64,000 nucleotides of DNA from Butyrivibrio sp. Its GTDB lineage: Bacteria > Bacillota > Clostridia > Lachnospirales > Lachnospiraceae. The stretch covers positions 29,083 to 93,082 of the forward strand of contig SVGA01000014.1 in NCBI GenBank assembly GCA_015056575.1, given 5' to 3'. The notes under the pieces were generated by a model. It did no database searches. It was not told where the DNA came from and worked only from the letters and a program-made list of their open reading frames with translations. Below are positions 26,215 through 35,249 of the stretch, one piece after another. Both the position numbers and the translations under genes were made by a program. Each line of letters begins with the position of its first letter. Position 1 is the first letter of the stretch.

Positions 26215-27251
26215 AAAATAAGATAAATAAACTATCCCAAAATCAGGCATTCTGGCCGGTGATCATTTTCCTGACCATCATATTGTTCAATACCATAATG
26301 ACAAAGGGGGAGTTTCTCTCAATATCAATAGTGGACGGACATTTCTATGGAAGGATCATCGATATTTTCAGGAACGGCGGAAAGCTCATGATCCTTGCTG
26401 CAGGCATGACAATGGTTCTTGCAACAGGCGGAACAGATATCTCCGTAGGTTCGGTAATGGCCATAAGCGGAGCTATAGCCTGCAGCATCATTAACGGAAA
26501 CCTCCTTCCGGGACTTAACGGCAATGTTGCAATGGCGATCATACTGGCAGTGTGTGCCGGAATAATCTGCGGCCTGTGGAACGGTTTCCTTGTAGCTCAG
26601 ATAAAGATCCAGCCCATTGTTGCAACCATGATACTCCTGGTTGCGGGCAGGGGTATTGCACAGCTGATCACCAGCGGCAAGATCATCACGATCAATTCCG
26701 ATGCGTATTACTTCATAAACGGAGGATATATATTCGGACTCCCATTCCCATTGTACATAGTTCTTTTCCTGGTGGGGATCTTGCTGCTGTTTGTTCATAA
26801 GTCAGCTTTCGGACTGTTCCTTGAATCCATCGGCTGCAACAGCCTGGCATCCAAGTTTGCCGGAATAAAGGTAAACAGATTCCTTCTTGCAATCTACACT
26901 ATTTCAGGAGCCTTCGCATCAGTTGCGGGACTTATTGAGAGTGCAGGAATCAAAGGCGCGGACTGCAACAATGCCGGACTTAATATTGAGCTTGATGCCA
27001 TCCTGGCAGTAGCCATCGGCGGAACCAATCTCATGGGCGGAAGATTTTCAATCTTTTCAAGTGTAATAGGAGCTCTCATCGTTCAGAGTATCACCACAAC
27101 AGTTCTGGCACTGGGTGTTCCCGCAGCATATATCAGAGTGCTCAAAGCGCTCCTTATCATTGTGATCTGCCTTTCACAGTCCAGCAAATTTAAGCTGCAT
27201 CTTGGCAAGATAGCAGTAAGCAAGAAGAAAGAGGAGGCAGTTGCATTATGA
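26211..27251 (+). CDS. Sugar ABC transporter permease 1 (YtfT-like)
   Basis: 346-residue BPD_transp_2 family membrane protein with about 8-10 helices and the family motif LATGGTDISVGSVMA. The EAA-like loop region AIGGTNLMGGR lies near the C-terminal third. It forms half of the translocation pore with the next gene product. Coupled by ATGA overlaps on both sides. Confidence 0.93.
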   Translation: MKNKINKLSQNQAFWPVIIFLTIILFNTIMTKGEFLSISIVDGHFYGRIIDIFRNGGKLMILAAGMTMVLATGGTDISVGSVMAISGAIACSIINGNLLPGLNGNVAMAIILAVCAGIICGLWNGFLVAQIKIQPIVATMILLVAGRGIAQLITSGKIITINSDAYYFINGGYIFGLPFPLYIVLFLVGILLLFVHKSAFGLFLESIGCNSLASKFAGIKVNRFLLAIYTISGAFASVAGLIESAGIKGADCNNAGLNIELDAILAVAIGGTNLMGGRFSIFSSVIGALIVQSITTTVLALGVPAAYIRVLKALLIIVICLSQSSKFKLHLGKIAVSKKKEEAVAL

Positions 27252-28255
27252 GAGAGAAATTGCGTATAAAAAATATTTCCCTGACAATGACAATTGTGTT
27301 GTTCCTTATCATGTTTATTTTCGGATCGGTAAGATATGACCACTTCTTTTCACTGTCAACATTCTTAAATCTTTTCAATGATAACGCCTACCTGATGATA
27401 GCCGGGATCGGAATAACCTTTGTTCTTATCACGGGAGGAATTGATATTTCAATTTCCTCAACCATAGCCTTTACCGGTGTGTTCATGGCATACAGCCTCC
27501 AGAAGGGGATTCCCTCATATGTGGTAATTCCCATGGCACTCATCATCGGCATTATCGTGGGTGCTGTTCAGGGCAGCCTTATCCATTACTTTAAACTGCA
27601 GCCCTTTATTGTAACCCTCGCAGGTCAGTTCCTTATGAGAGGACTTTGTGTAGTAATAAGTGAGGCATCTATTCCAATTACAGATGAGTTCTTCAAATTT
27701 ATGGCTCTTGGAAGGATTCAGATAAAGCTTGGAGATTCCAAGGCTCTTAACGGAAAGATCTATTACTACGTTCTTATATTTGTGGCAGTTCTTGTTGTGG
27801 GTCTTTATGTTCTTAAAAAGACTCCTTTCGGAAGAGCCGTATATGCCATCGGCGGAAGCGAACAATCCGCAGAACTTATGGGTCTTAATGTTGCAAGAAC
27901 CAAGATTGGAGCGTATATTATAAGCAGTTTCTGTGCGGCTTTGGCAGGTGTTGTATTCAGCTTTTACACATTGGCAGGATACGGACTTCAGAACATGGGA
28001 ATGGAGCTGGATGCCATTTCCTCAGCGGTTATCGGGGGAACACTTCTTACCGGCGGCGTCGGATCGGTGTTTGGAACTGCTGTGGGAGCAATGATCCAGG
28101 GTATAATTCAGACCATTGTAACTTACGAGAACCTGAATACATGGTGGACGAAGGTAACCATCGCAGGGCTTTTGTGTTTCTTTATCGTGGTCCAGAGGAT
28201 CATAGCAGTAAGGGCTGAGTCCGCTAAGGGCAAGAGCATGGCAGCTGCTGCCTGA
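27248..28255 (+). CDS. Sugar ABC transporter permease 2 (YjfF-like)
   Basis: 335-residue BPD_transp_2 family membrane protein; motif LITGGIDISISSTIAF, and the conserved AVIGGTLLTGGVGS region. A pair of distinct permeases with one double ATPase is the YtfQRT-YjfF arrangement, described for galactofuranose in E. coli. A homologous furanose or pentose substrate fits an organism digesting arabinan. Overlaps the first permease gene by 4 bases. Confidence 0.93.
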   Translation: MREKLRIKNISLTMTIVLFLIMFIFGSVRYDHFFSLSTFLNLFNDNAYLMIAGIGITFVLITGGIDISISSTIAFTGVFMAYSLQKGIPSYVVIPMALIIGIIVGAVQGSLIHYFKLQPFIVTLAGQFLMRGLCVVISEASIPITDEFFKFMALGRIQIKLGDSKALNGKIYYYVLIFVAVLVVGLYVLKKTPFGRAVYAIGGSEQSAELMGLNVARTKIGAYIISSFCAALAGVVFSFYTLAGYGLQNMGMELDAISSAVIGGTLLTGGVGSVFGTAVGAMIQGIIQTIVTYENLNTWWTKVTIAGLLCFFIVVQRIIAVRAESAKGKSMAAAA

Positions 28256-28290
28256 CATACTAAATATCAAGCGAATCGGGGATGAGAGTA

Positions 28291-30072
28291 ATGAATATTA
28301 AAAGGATAGGATCGGGAATAACCAAGATACGGACCAAACTGATCCTTTCAGAGATTTTCATTGCCCTCATTCCTTTTATTTTGGTGGGAATCGTGGGGAT
28401 CACTTTCTCTGTAAGAGAAGCCAGGAAGAATGTGGCTCAGAGATCCTCTCAGACAGTTACTCAGGTAAGCCGTACTCTTGATACATACATGGAAGACCTG
28501 GATAAGCTTGTCCTTACTCTGGCAGATGAAATCGAAGCGGCTGACCTTGACGGAAGTACTGATGCAAAAGCGGCTGAAGTGATACGGACCATGCAGAATG
28601 TCATGGGAAGATACGATGAGATTGCCGGAATGCTGTATGCACAGGACGATGATGACTACATAAGTACAGGTATCACCCGCGTATCAAGAGATTCTTTTCA
28701 GAAGGAGAACTGGTATAAGGCAGCACTTCTTGATCCAGACAAAAGCCACATGATCAGTACCGTCACAGGAAGGAATATCGCAACAGATGTAGGATATTCC
28801 GTCGATGACGTTTTTTCCATTGTAAAAGCAGTTAAGAACAGGGACACAGACAGGATAGAAGGTGTTCTTCTTGTGGACATCGGCCACGGCATCATCTCTT
28901 CCGCCATCAGAGATTCTCAGCTTGGAGGCGAGGGATTTGTTTTTGTGCTGGATGAAGAAGACCATATGGTTTACACACCCATAAACCCCGTGGTCTACAG
29001 GATCAACCCCAAATGGCTTGTAAATGAGGACGAGACCATAGCTGTCAATGTTGGAAACAGCAGGTACCTTGTGCGATTTAAAAAGTCTGACATGACCGGC
29101 TGGAAAACCGTCAGCGTAACTTCCTACGATGAGCTTATGGGAGATTACAACAGAATGATGGGGATATTTGCCGCAATCCTTGTGGCTACCCTTATTCTTG
29201 TGCAATATCTGTCTGTCAGGGTTTCAGACAACATCACAAGACCCATCAAAAAGTTAAGAGACCTTATGCGCAAGACCAGAGAGGGAAATCTCTCCTTAAG
29301 ATTTGAGAGCGCGAGCCGTGACGAGATAAATGACCTTGGCATGAGCTTCAACCATATGATCGACAGAATACAGGAACTTCTGGTAAGGGTAAGGCAGGAG
29401 GAAGACTTAAAAAGGAAGGCTGAGCTTAAGATTGTTCAGGAACAGTTCAAGCCGCATTTTCTTTATAACACTTTGGATACCATTAACTGGATGGCCAGAG
29501 AACATGGGGCAAAAGATATAGTGAGTCTGGTGGACGCTCTGACAAACGTGTTCAGGATAAGTCTTTCTCACGGCAAAGACTATATAACCATCAAGGAAGA
29601 GATCAACTACATTTCCAGTTATCTTTATGTACAAAAGACAAGATATGAAGATAAGCTTCTTTTTGAAATAGATGCGGATGAAGAATGTGAGAAGCATCAG
29701 GTTCCAAAGCTCATCCTTCAGCCCCTTGTGGAGAACGCCATCTACCATGGTATTAAGCTTAAAAGAGGTACAGGCCATATTCACATTTTAGTCAAAAGAG
29801 CTGATGACATGATCTGCATGTCCGTTGAGGATGACGGAAAAGGAATGGACGAGAATACCCGCGACTCCTTACGAGAACTCCTTAAAACAGGAGAGCATAC
29901 CCAGGAGATTAAGGCGGAGGACAAGGAGAGTTTCGGTCTTTTCTATGTAAAAGAAAGGCTGCAGCAAAGATACAGGGACAGTTACAAAGTTGAAGTTGAA
30001 AGTACCGAGGATATCGGAACAAGGATCTCAATTTTTATCCCATTTTTTGAAGAGGAGAATGTCATAAAGTGA
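28291..30072 (+). CDS. YesM/LytS-type sensor histidine kinase
   Basis: ATG 28291 preferred (GGGG 9 bases upstream) over 28282. 593 residues: an N-terminal membrane helix (about 17-40), an extracellular Cache-like domain (45-280), a second helix (about 285-305), HAMP, a short coiled coil, His_kinase domain with the phospho-His389 in FKPHFLYNTLD, and HATPase with ENAIYHGI and DDGKGM. The partner regulator is most likely the REC-AraC protein at 21964. The GTGA overlap with the downstream tandem binding-protein gene indicates the two work together. Confidence 0.93.
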   Translation: MNIKRIGSGITKIRTKLILSEIFIALIPFILVGIVGITFSVREARKNVAQRSSQTVTQVSRTLDTYMEDLDKLVLTLADEIEAADLDGSTDAKAAEVIRTMQNVMGRYDEIAGMLYAQDDDDYISTGITRVSRDSFQKENWYKAALLDPDKSHMISTVTGRNIATDVGYSVDDVFSIVKAVKNRDTDRIEGVLLVDIGHGIISSAIRDSQLGGEGFVFVLDEEDHMVYTPINPVVYRINPKWLVNEDETIAVNVGNSRYLVRFKKSDMTGWKTVSVTSYDELMGDYNRMMGIFAAILVATLILVQYLSVRVSDNITRPIKKLRDLMRKTREGNLSLRFESASRDEINDLGMSFNHMIDRIQELLVRVRQEEDLKRKAELKIVQEQFKPHFLYNTLDTINWMAREHGAKDIVSLVDALTNVFRISLSHGKDYITIKEEINYISSYLYVQKTRYEDKLLFEIDADEECEKHQVPKLILQPLVENAIYHGIKLKRGTGHIHILVKRADDMICMSVEDDGKGMDENTRDSLRELLKTGEHTQEIKAEDKESFGLFYVKERLQQRYRDSYKVEVESTEDIGTRISIFIPFFEEENVIK

Positions 30073-31964
30073 CTGAAGTGATAAAAACAAAATGGCATAT
30101 TTTATGCGTTCTGGCTGCTGCACTGATACTTGCTCTTTCCATGGGGGGATGCCATGTTATCCCCATGAGCGACGGAGGGAACAAAGAGGGAGTGACTTCC
30201 ATAATCGGCGTTTCCCAGGCTAATATGCGTGAAGAGTGGCGCGTTGCCCTTATCAATGAGCTTCGGGAAGAAACCGATAAATACGAAGACATCAGTATTG
30301 TGACTACAGATGCCACCGGAAGTGCTTCAAAGCAGATTCAGGATATAGATAACCTCATAGGTTTTGGGATCGATCTTCTTATAATATCTCCCTGCGATGA
30401 GAAGATAATGGGAGATAAGATAAAAGAAGTCCATGATGCCGGTATCCCGGTCATTGTCATGGACAGGGCTGTAGAAGGCTTTGATTATACGCTTTATATC
30501 GGTCCTGACAATGAAGTAATAGGAATGCAGGCAGGTACATATATCGTAGATCTTCTTGGAGAAAAAGGCGGTGACGTGATCGCTCTTGTTGGCAATCCCG
30601 CATCGGTTCAGGGTACCGAAAGGCTGTCTGGCTTTAAAGCTGCCCTGGAAGAATCACAGAACATAAACATTCATGAAGTATATCTTGGAACCGAATCCAA
30701 AGATGCAGCCTATGACATGACCCTGGCCGCCAAGAACATGGTAGAGAAAGCCGATGTTATTTTTACCTACAGCGATACTATGGCTCTTGGTGTCTGTGAT
30801 GCACTAAGATCCATGGGGCTTGACCGGAAAGTAATGACAGTTGACTGCGACGGCTTTAAGGGAGTGGACGAGGGGCTTGACCTGGTTTCCCAGGGAAGAC
30901 TTAAGGCGACGGTATCATGCCCTATAGGCGGCAAGGAAGCAATTGACTATGCGCTTTCCATTCTCAATAATGAGAGCGGCGTTCCCAAGCAGGTCATCCT
31001 TAGAAGCAGTATTATTGACAGTTCCAACGTTGAAGAAAGCATAAGCCGCATCAATGCAAAAACTCCTGACGACGGCAAGAAGATAAAGGTGGGCTATTCT
31101 CAGGTTGGTCAGGAGAGTAACTGGCGTCTTGCCAATACAAAGTCCATAGAAGAGTCGGCAAAAGAGTTTAATATAGACCTCCACATGGAGATTGCCGACC
31201 AGTCCCAGGAAAAGCAGTTCGAGGCTATCAGGTCCTTTATTAAAGAAGGAGTCGATGTGATAGTTGTTTCCCCTGTGGTGGAAACAGGTTGGGACGAAGT
31301 CCTCAGGGAAGCAAAAGCAGCCGGCATCCCTGTCATAATGTCCGACAGAAATGTAGTGGTTGAGAATAGGGAAGAGAATCTTACCACTACATATCTTGGC
31401 GCTGACTTTGTGGAGGAAGGCCGAAGAGCCATGCGCTGGATAAGGGATAATGTTTCTGCTGATAATGGAAACCTGAAGATCATGGAGATCATGGGTAACA
31501 TCGGCGCATCACCCACAGAGGAAAGAGATCAGGGCTTTAAGGAAATCCTTGAGGAAAATCCGGGATATGAGATAGCATATTCAGACTACGGTGATTTCAC
31601 CTTCGAAGGGGGAAGGAAGGTAGTAAGTGAATATCTTGCACAGCATGAGTGGGACATCGACATTATCTTTTCCCAGAATGATGACATGGCGCTTGGAGCA
31701 ATCGAAGAGCTGAAGGCCCATGGAATCAAGCCTGATGAGGATGTAAAGATCATCTCTGTTGATGCCACTACGGAAGCCTTTGAGGCCATGGTAAGAGGCG
31801 AGCTTTCCTGCGCTGTTGAATGTAATCCCATTATCGGGCCGCAGCTAATGAAGGCTATAAGAGATCTTTGCAGCGGCAAGCAGATGCCCTTCAGGATCAT
31901 CACCGATGAGAAGGTGTACGATCAGGCGGTGGCTGATGAATATATCAGGAAGAGACTTTACTGA
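30069..31964 (+). CDS. Lipoprotein with two fused sugar-binding domains
   Basis: GTG start overlapping the kinase stop; GAGGAG lies 11 bases upstream. 631 residues. Lipobox SMGGC (Cys28). Domain 1 (about 45-330; GVSQANMREEWR, SPCDEKIM, YSDTMALGVCDAL) and domain 2 (about 337-631; VGYSQVGQESNWR, SPVVETGWDE, QNDDMALGAIEEL) are both complete type 1 periplasmic-binding folds. Domain 2 is clearly closer to the transporter binding protein at 23565 than domain 1 is. Last gene of the operon and next to a kinase, so it is probably a ligand sensor presented to the kinase, like single-domain XylF-type sensors in XylFII-LytS-YesN systems. The tandem fusion is unusual. Confidence 0.88.
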   Translation: MTEVIKTKWHILCVLAAALILALSMGGCHVIPMSDGGNKEGVTSIIGVSQANMREEWRVALINELREETDKYEDISIVTTDATGSASKQIQDIDNLIGFGIDLLIISPCDEKIMGDKIKEVHDAGIPVIVMDRAVEGFDYTLYIGPDNEVIGMQAGTYIVDLLGEKGGDVIALVGNPASVQGTERLSGFKAALEESQNINIHEVYLGTESKDAAYDMTLAAKNMVEKADVIFTYSDTMALGVCDALRSMGLDRKVMTVDCDGFKGVDEGLDLVSQGRLKATVSCPIGGKEAIDYALSILNNESGVPKQVILRSSIIDSSNVEESISRINAKTPDDGKKIKVGYSQVGQESNWRLANTKSIEESAKEFNIDLHMEIADQSQEKQFEAIRSFIKEGVDVIVVSPVVETGWDEVLREAKAAGIPVIMSDRNVVVENREENLTTTYLGADFVEEGRRAMRWIRDNVSADNGNLKIMEIMGNIGASPTEERDQGFKEILEENPGYEIAYSDYGDFTFEGGRKVVSEYLAQHEWDIDIIFSQNDDMALGAIEELKAHGIKPDEDVKIISVDATTEAFEAMVRGELSCAVECNPIIGPQLMKAIRDLCSGKQMPFRIITDEKVYDQAVADEYIRKRLY

Positions 31965-31967
31965 GGG

Positions 31968-31996
31968 TTGACTTTTTTTAATCAAGAACATAAAAT
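31968..31996 (+). promoter_or_regulatory. SigA-type promoter of tyrS
   Basis: TTGACT (31968-31973), 17-nt spacer, TAAAAT (31991-31996). Transcription would begin near 32003, at the start of the T-box leader. Confidence 0.8.
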
Positions 31997-32002
31997 CATT
32001 AA

Positions 32003-32308
32003 GTAATAAAATACCAAAGGCTGTGACCGGAATAAGTAACGGATGCTGACTGACTACAGAGAGTTGCCGGATGGTGAGAGGCGCAAGTTAAGAGTATGTG
32101 TGAATACCTCCGTAAGCTGCACGGAAAAACGGGTTTCCCAAGTAAGCCGTGACGAGAACCGAAGCGTCAGTTCGGAAGAGTATAAAGGTGAAAGTTCTTT
32201 TACCGGAGTACTTATTGAGGCGCATGGCGTGAGTCATACGTGAATGAAGGTGGTAACACGATTAATTCGTCCTTCGTGATCATTAACTGGTCGCGAAGGG
32301 CTTTTTAG
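32003..32308 (+). ncRNA. T-box leader, tyrosine-specific
   Basis: The T-box sequence AAGGTGGTAACACG lies at 32247-32260. The terminator pairs GTCCTTCGTG (32269-32278) with CGCGAAGGGC (32292-32301) plus a T run; the antiterminator pairs GAAGG (32246-32250) with CCTTC (32271-32275), so the two are mutually exclusive. A likely specifier UAC (Tyr) is at 32105-32107 within GAATACC of Stem I. Uncharged tRNA-Tyr would allow read-through into tyrS. Start of the element is approximate. Confidence 0.9.
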
Positions 32309-32354
32309 TTTAACAAAAGCCCTTCCGATCCAAAGCATTTATGGAGGTGGAGAA

Positions 32355-33575
32355 ATGCAGATTTATGAAGAACTTAAGGCAAGAGGCCTGATCGCTCAGG
32401 TTACTGATGAGGAGCAGATCAGAGAGCTGGTAAACGCAGGAAAGGCCACATTTTACATCGGCTTTGACTGTACTGCAGACAGCCTTACTGCAGGACACTT
32501 TATGGCACTTACTCTTATGAAGAGACTTCAGGAGGCCGGCAATAAGCCCATCGCCCTTATCGGCGGCGGAACAACCATGATCGGTGACCCTTCCGGAAGA
32601 ACCGATATGAGAAAGATGCTTACAAGAGAAGACATCGATCACAACGCAGAGTGCTTCAAACACCAGATGGAGAAGTTCATTGACTTTGGCGAAGGCAAGG
32701 CCATGATGGTCAACAATGCCGACTGGCTCATGAACCTCAACTACATCGAGCTTCTTCGCGAGGTTGGAGCATGCTTTTCAGTTAATAACATGCTTCGCGC
32801 TGAGTGCTACAAGCAGCGTATGGAGAAGGGACTTTCCTTCCTTGAATTCAACTACATGATCATGCAGTCCTACGATTTCTACTACATGTTCCAGAAGTAC
32901 AACTGTAATCTGGAATTTGGCGGAGATGACCAGTGGAGCAACATGCTGGGCGGAACAGAGCTTATCAGAAGAAAGCTTGGTAAGGATGCTCATGCAATGA
33001 CCATCACCCTTCTTACCGATTCCAACGGCAACAAGATGGGTAAGACCGCAGGAAACGCAGTATGGCTTGATCCCAAGAAGACATCCCCCTACGACTTCTA
33101 CCAGTACTGGAGAAATGTGGGTGACGCTGATGTTGATAAGTGCATCAAGATGCTCACCTTCATCCCTATCGAAGAGATCCAGGAGATGGAGAAGTGGGAT
33201 GGATCCCGCATCAACGAGAAGAAGGAGATCCTTGCCTTCGAGCTTACTTCTCTTGTTCACGGAAAAGAGGAAGCTCAGAAAGCCCAGGATGCTGCAAGAG
33301 CTCTTTTTGCAGGGGGCGGAGACATGGCTAATGTTCCTTCGGTTGCCCTTAAGGAAGAGGATTTCAGGGACGGCGTTGTTGATATCCTTCAGGTTCTTGT
33401 TTCAGCAGGTCTTTGTGCTACAAGAAGCGAGGCAAGACGTGCTGTTGAGCAGGGCGGTGTTCTCTTCAATGATGAGAAGGTTACAGATGTTAAGACAACC
33501 TACACCAAAGATGTTTTCGGCGATGGTGTAATGGTAAGAAAGGGCAAGAAGTCCTTCAAGAAGGTTACGGTTTAA
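32355..33575 (+). CDS. tyrS: Tyrosyl-tRNA synthetase
   Basis: 406 residues, class I. HIGH-equivalent TAGHF (about 46-50), GDPSGRT (about 79-85), KMSKS-equivalent KMGKT (about 225-229), and a C-terminal S4 RNA-binding domain (about 340-405). It charges tRNA-Tyr. RBS GGAGGTGG upstream. Expression is governed by the T-box leader. Single-gene unit with its own terminator. Confidence 0.97.
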   Translation: MQIYEELKARGLIAQVTDEEQIRELVNAGKATFYIGFDCTADSLTAGHFMALTLMKRLQEAGNKPIALIGGGTTMIGDPSGRTDMRKMLTREDIDHNAECFKHQMEKFIDFGEGKAMMVNNADWLMNLNYIELLREVGACFSVNNMLRAECYKQRMEKGLSFLEFNYMIMQSYDFYYMFQKYNCNLEFGGDDQWSNMLGGTELIRRKLGKDAHAMTITLLTDSNGNKMGKTAGNAVWLDPKKTSPYDFYQYWRNVGDADVDKCIKMLTFIPIEEIQEMEKWDGSRINEKKEILAFELTSLVHGKEEAQKAQDAARALFAGGGDMANVPSVALKEEDFRDGVVDILQVLVSAGLCATRSEARRAVEQGGVLFNDEKVTDVKTTYTKDVFGDGVMVRKGKKSFKKVTV

Positions 33576-33591
33576 TATTAAAATGCTTAGA

Positions 33592-33628
33592 TAGCGGCAC
33601 AGCGCGGACTGTTGCCGCTATTTCTTTT
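33592..33628 (+). terminator. Terminator after tyrS
   Basis: Arms TAGCGGCA (33592-33599) and TGCCGCTA (33613-33620), followed by TTTCTTTT. Separates tyrS from the flagellar genes. Confidence 0.8.
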
Positions 33629-33654
33629 GCCTGAAAAAAATAGTGAAAACAGGG

Positions 33655-33681
33655 TAAAGTATAAAGATATTATTCCGATAT
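33655..33681 (+). promoter_or_regulatory. Sigma-28 (SigD)-type promoter of fliK-flgD-flgE
   Basis: TAAA (33655-33658), 15-nt spacer, TCCGATAT (33674-33681). Seven of eight -10 bases match the Bacillus SigD consensus TAAA-N15-GCCGATAT. It sits 61 bases before the fliK start codon. fliA lies in the same window at 58754. Confidence 0.75.
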
Positions 33682-33741
33682 ACATTACGTAAGAATATGT
33701 TCAGGCGGATTATGCCTGTTCCAAATGGAAGGAGGGTTTTG

Positions 33742-35223
33742 ATGAGCAGTGCAAACAACGTGGTAGGCGCTATCGCAGCTTACCTGTCACAGAGCACTGC
33801 AGCCACAAGTGTTTCAAATGTCTCAAGCGTTAAGACAAGCGCACCGGCATCCGACAAGAGCTTCGATAAAGTGCTGAGCAAGGTTACGGACAATCTTGTA
33901 AGCGACAGAAGCCAAAATGCAAGCAAGGAAGTGAACAAGGCTTTGGATGATGCGAAGGCTTCAAAGAATGACACTACCGATTATGCGGAAAAGATAAACA
34001 AGGATGCCAATGCAACCGAAAATACATCAGCAGACACACGTGTTGATGACACAAACAAGGTTGTAAACAATGACCTGGCAAATGAAACACAGGGCACGGA
34101 GGCTAATGAAGAGCTGCAGGAAGCCATCAATGAGGATGGCAAGGTGATCGTAGAGAAGATCACAGATGCATTTGAACTTCCGGAAGACGCAATTATAAAT
34201 GCAATGCAGGTGCTGGGACTTATGGCAGCGGATATGATCAATCCCGAGGCTATTATACCTTTGGTAGCACAGGTATCCGGAACGGAGGATGTGACCGGAC
34301 TGATAACAGATTCTGATATTTATACTTCACTGCAGGACCTCATGGAGGGTGCGGAAAGTATGAGAAGCGAGCTTATGAATGAGTTCGACTTATCAGAAGA
34401 AGAGCTGAAGGCCGCAATTGATGACACAAAGGAAAACTTTGGAGCGGCATTGCAGCAAAGTGTCGAGGAAGCTGTTCCCGAAGATGCTATGAACATCAAT
34501 AAGGAAGCGGTGATCGGCAAAGAGCAGATATTAGATAAAGCACCACAGTCTGAGGTATTCTCAGATCAGCCCGCAGAAGAGCCTAAAGTAGAGATTGTTA
34601 CCGAGAATGCAAATAAAGGCAGCAATAACACCAAGCAAGATCTTCAAAGGGGCGCAGAATCCACAAATCTTTTTAACCAGATCGTAAACAACATAACAGA
34701 AGCGGCTAACGAGACCCAGAGCTTTAGTCAGGTGAGCTACACTGACAGAGCACAGATGGAGAACATCATCCGCCAGATCACAGACAGGATAACGATCATG
34801 TCGGGGCCTGAAGAGACATCCCTTGAACTTGCGCTACATCCTGCAAGCCTTGGTAATGTGAATGTTCTTTTATCCAGCGGCAAGGACGGAATAACAGCCA
34901 AGTTTACAGCTCAGAATGAACTGGTAAAAGAGGCAGTGGAGAGCCAGATGGTACAGCTTCAGCAGAAGTTTGAAGAGCAGGGCATCAAGGTAACATCCAT
35001 CGAGATAACCATTGCAAGCCACGCATTCGAACAGAATCTGCAGCAGGGCAATGAAAACAGAGATCCATCGGACACTCAGGAAAACAAGGCGGCAAAGCCC
35101 CTTAGAAGGATCAACCTTTCAGAGGTTGAGGAAGAGGAACCTGTAGAAGAGATGAATGATGCCGAGAGGATCGCGGTACAGATGATGGCAATGAACGGAA
35201 ATACGGTTGATTTCACTGCCTGA
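33742..35223 (+). CDS. fliK: Flagellar hook-length control protein FliK
   Basis: ATG 33742 chosen for GGAGGG at 33731-33736; an upstream in-frame ATG at 33697 lacks an RBS. 493 residues. A low-complexity Asn/Asp/Thr-rich N-terminal ruler region (1-330), then the conserved FliK C-terminal domain (about 350-440; TSLELALHPASLGNVNVLL and the following VESQMVQLQQKFEEQGI helix), which signals FlhB to switch export specificity. First gene after tyrS; the genes that usually precede it (flgB to fliJ) are absent. Confidence 0.88.
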   Translation: MSSANNVVGAIAAYLSQSTAATSVSNVSSVKTSAPASDKSFDKVLSKVTDNLVSDRSQNASKEVNKALDDAKASKNDTTDYAEKINKDANATENTSADTRVDDTNKVVNNDLANETQGTEANEELQEAINEDGKVIVEKITDAFELPEDAIINAMQVLGLMAADMINPEAIIPLVAQVSGTEDVTGLITDSDIYTSLQDLMEGAESMRSELMNEFDLSEEELKAAIDDTKENFGAALQQSVEEAVPEDAMNINKEAVIGKEQILDKAPQSEVFSDQPAEEPKVEIVTENANKGSNNTKQDLQRGAESTNLFNQIVNNITEAANETQSFSQVSYTDRAQMENIIRQITDRITIMSGPEETSLELALHPASLGNVNVLLSSGKDGITAKFTAQNELVKEAVESQMVQLQQKFEEQGIKVTSIEITIASHAFEQNLQQGNENRDPSDTQENKAAKPLRRINLSEVEEEEPVEEMNDAERIAVQMMAMNGNTVDFTA

Positions 35224-35249
35224 TCTTGGGAATGAAAGGAACGGTAATT

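Noticed and set aside
33697..33741. FliK start at ATG 33697
   Set aside because: No RBS; ATG 33742 directly follows AAGGAGGG with good spacing.
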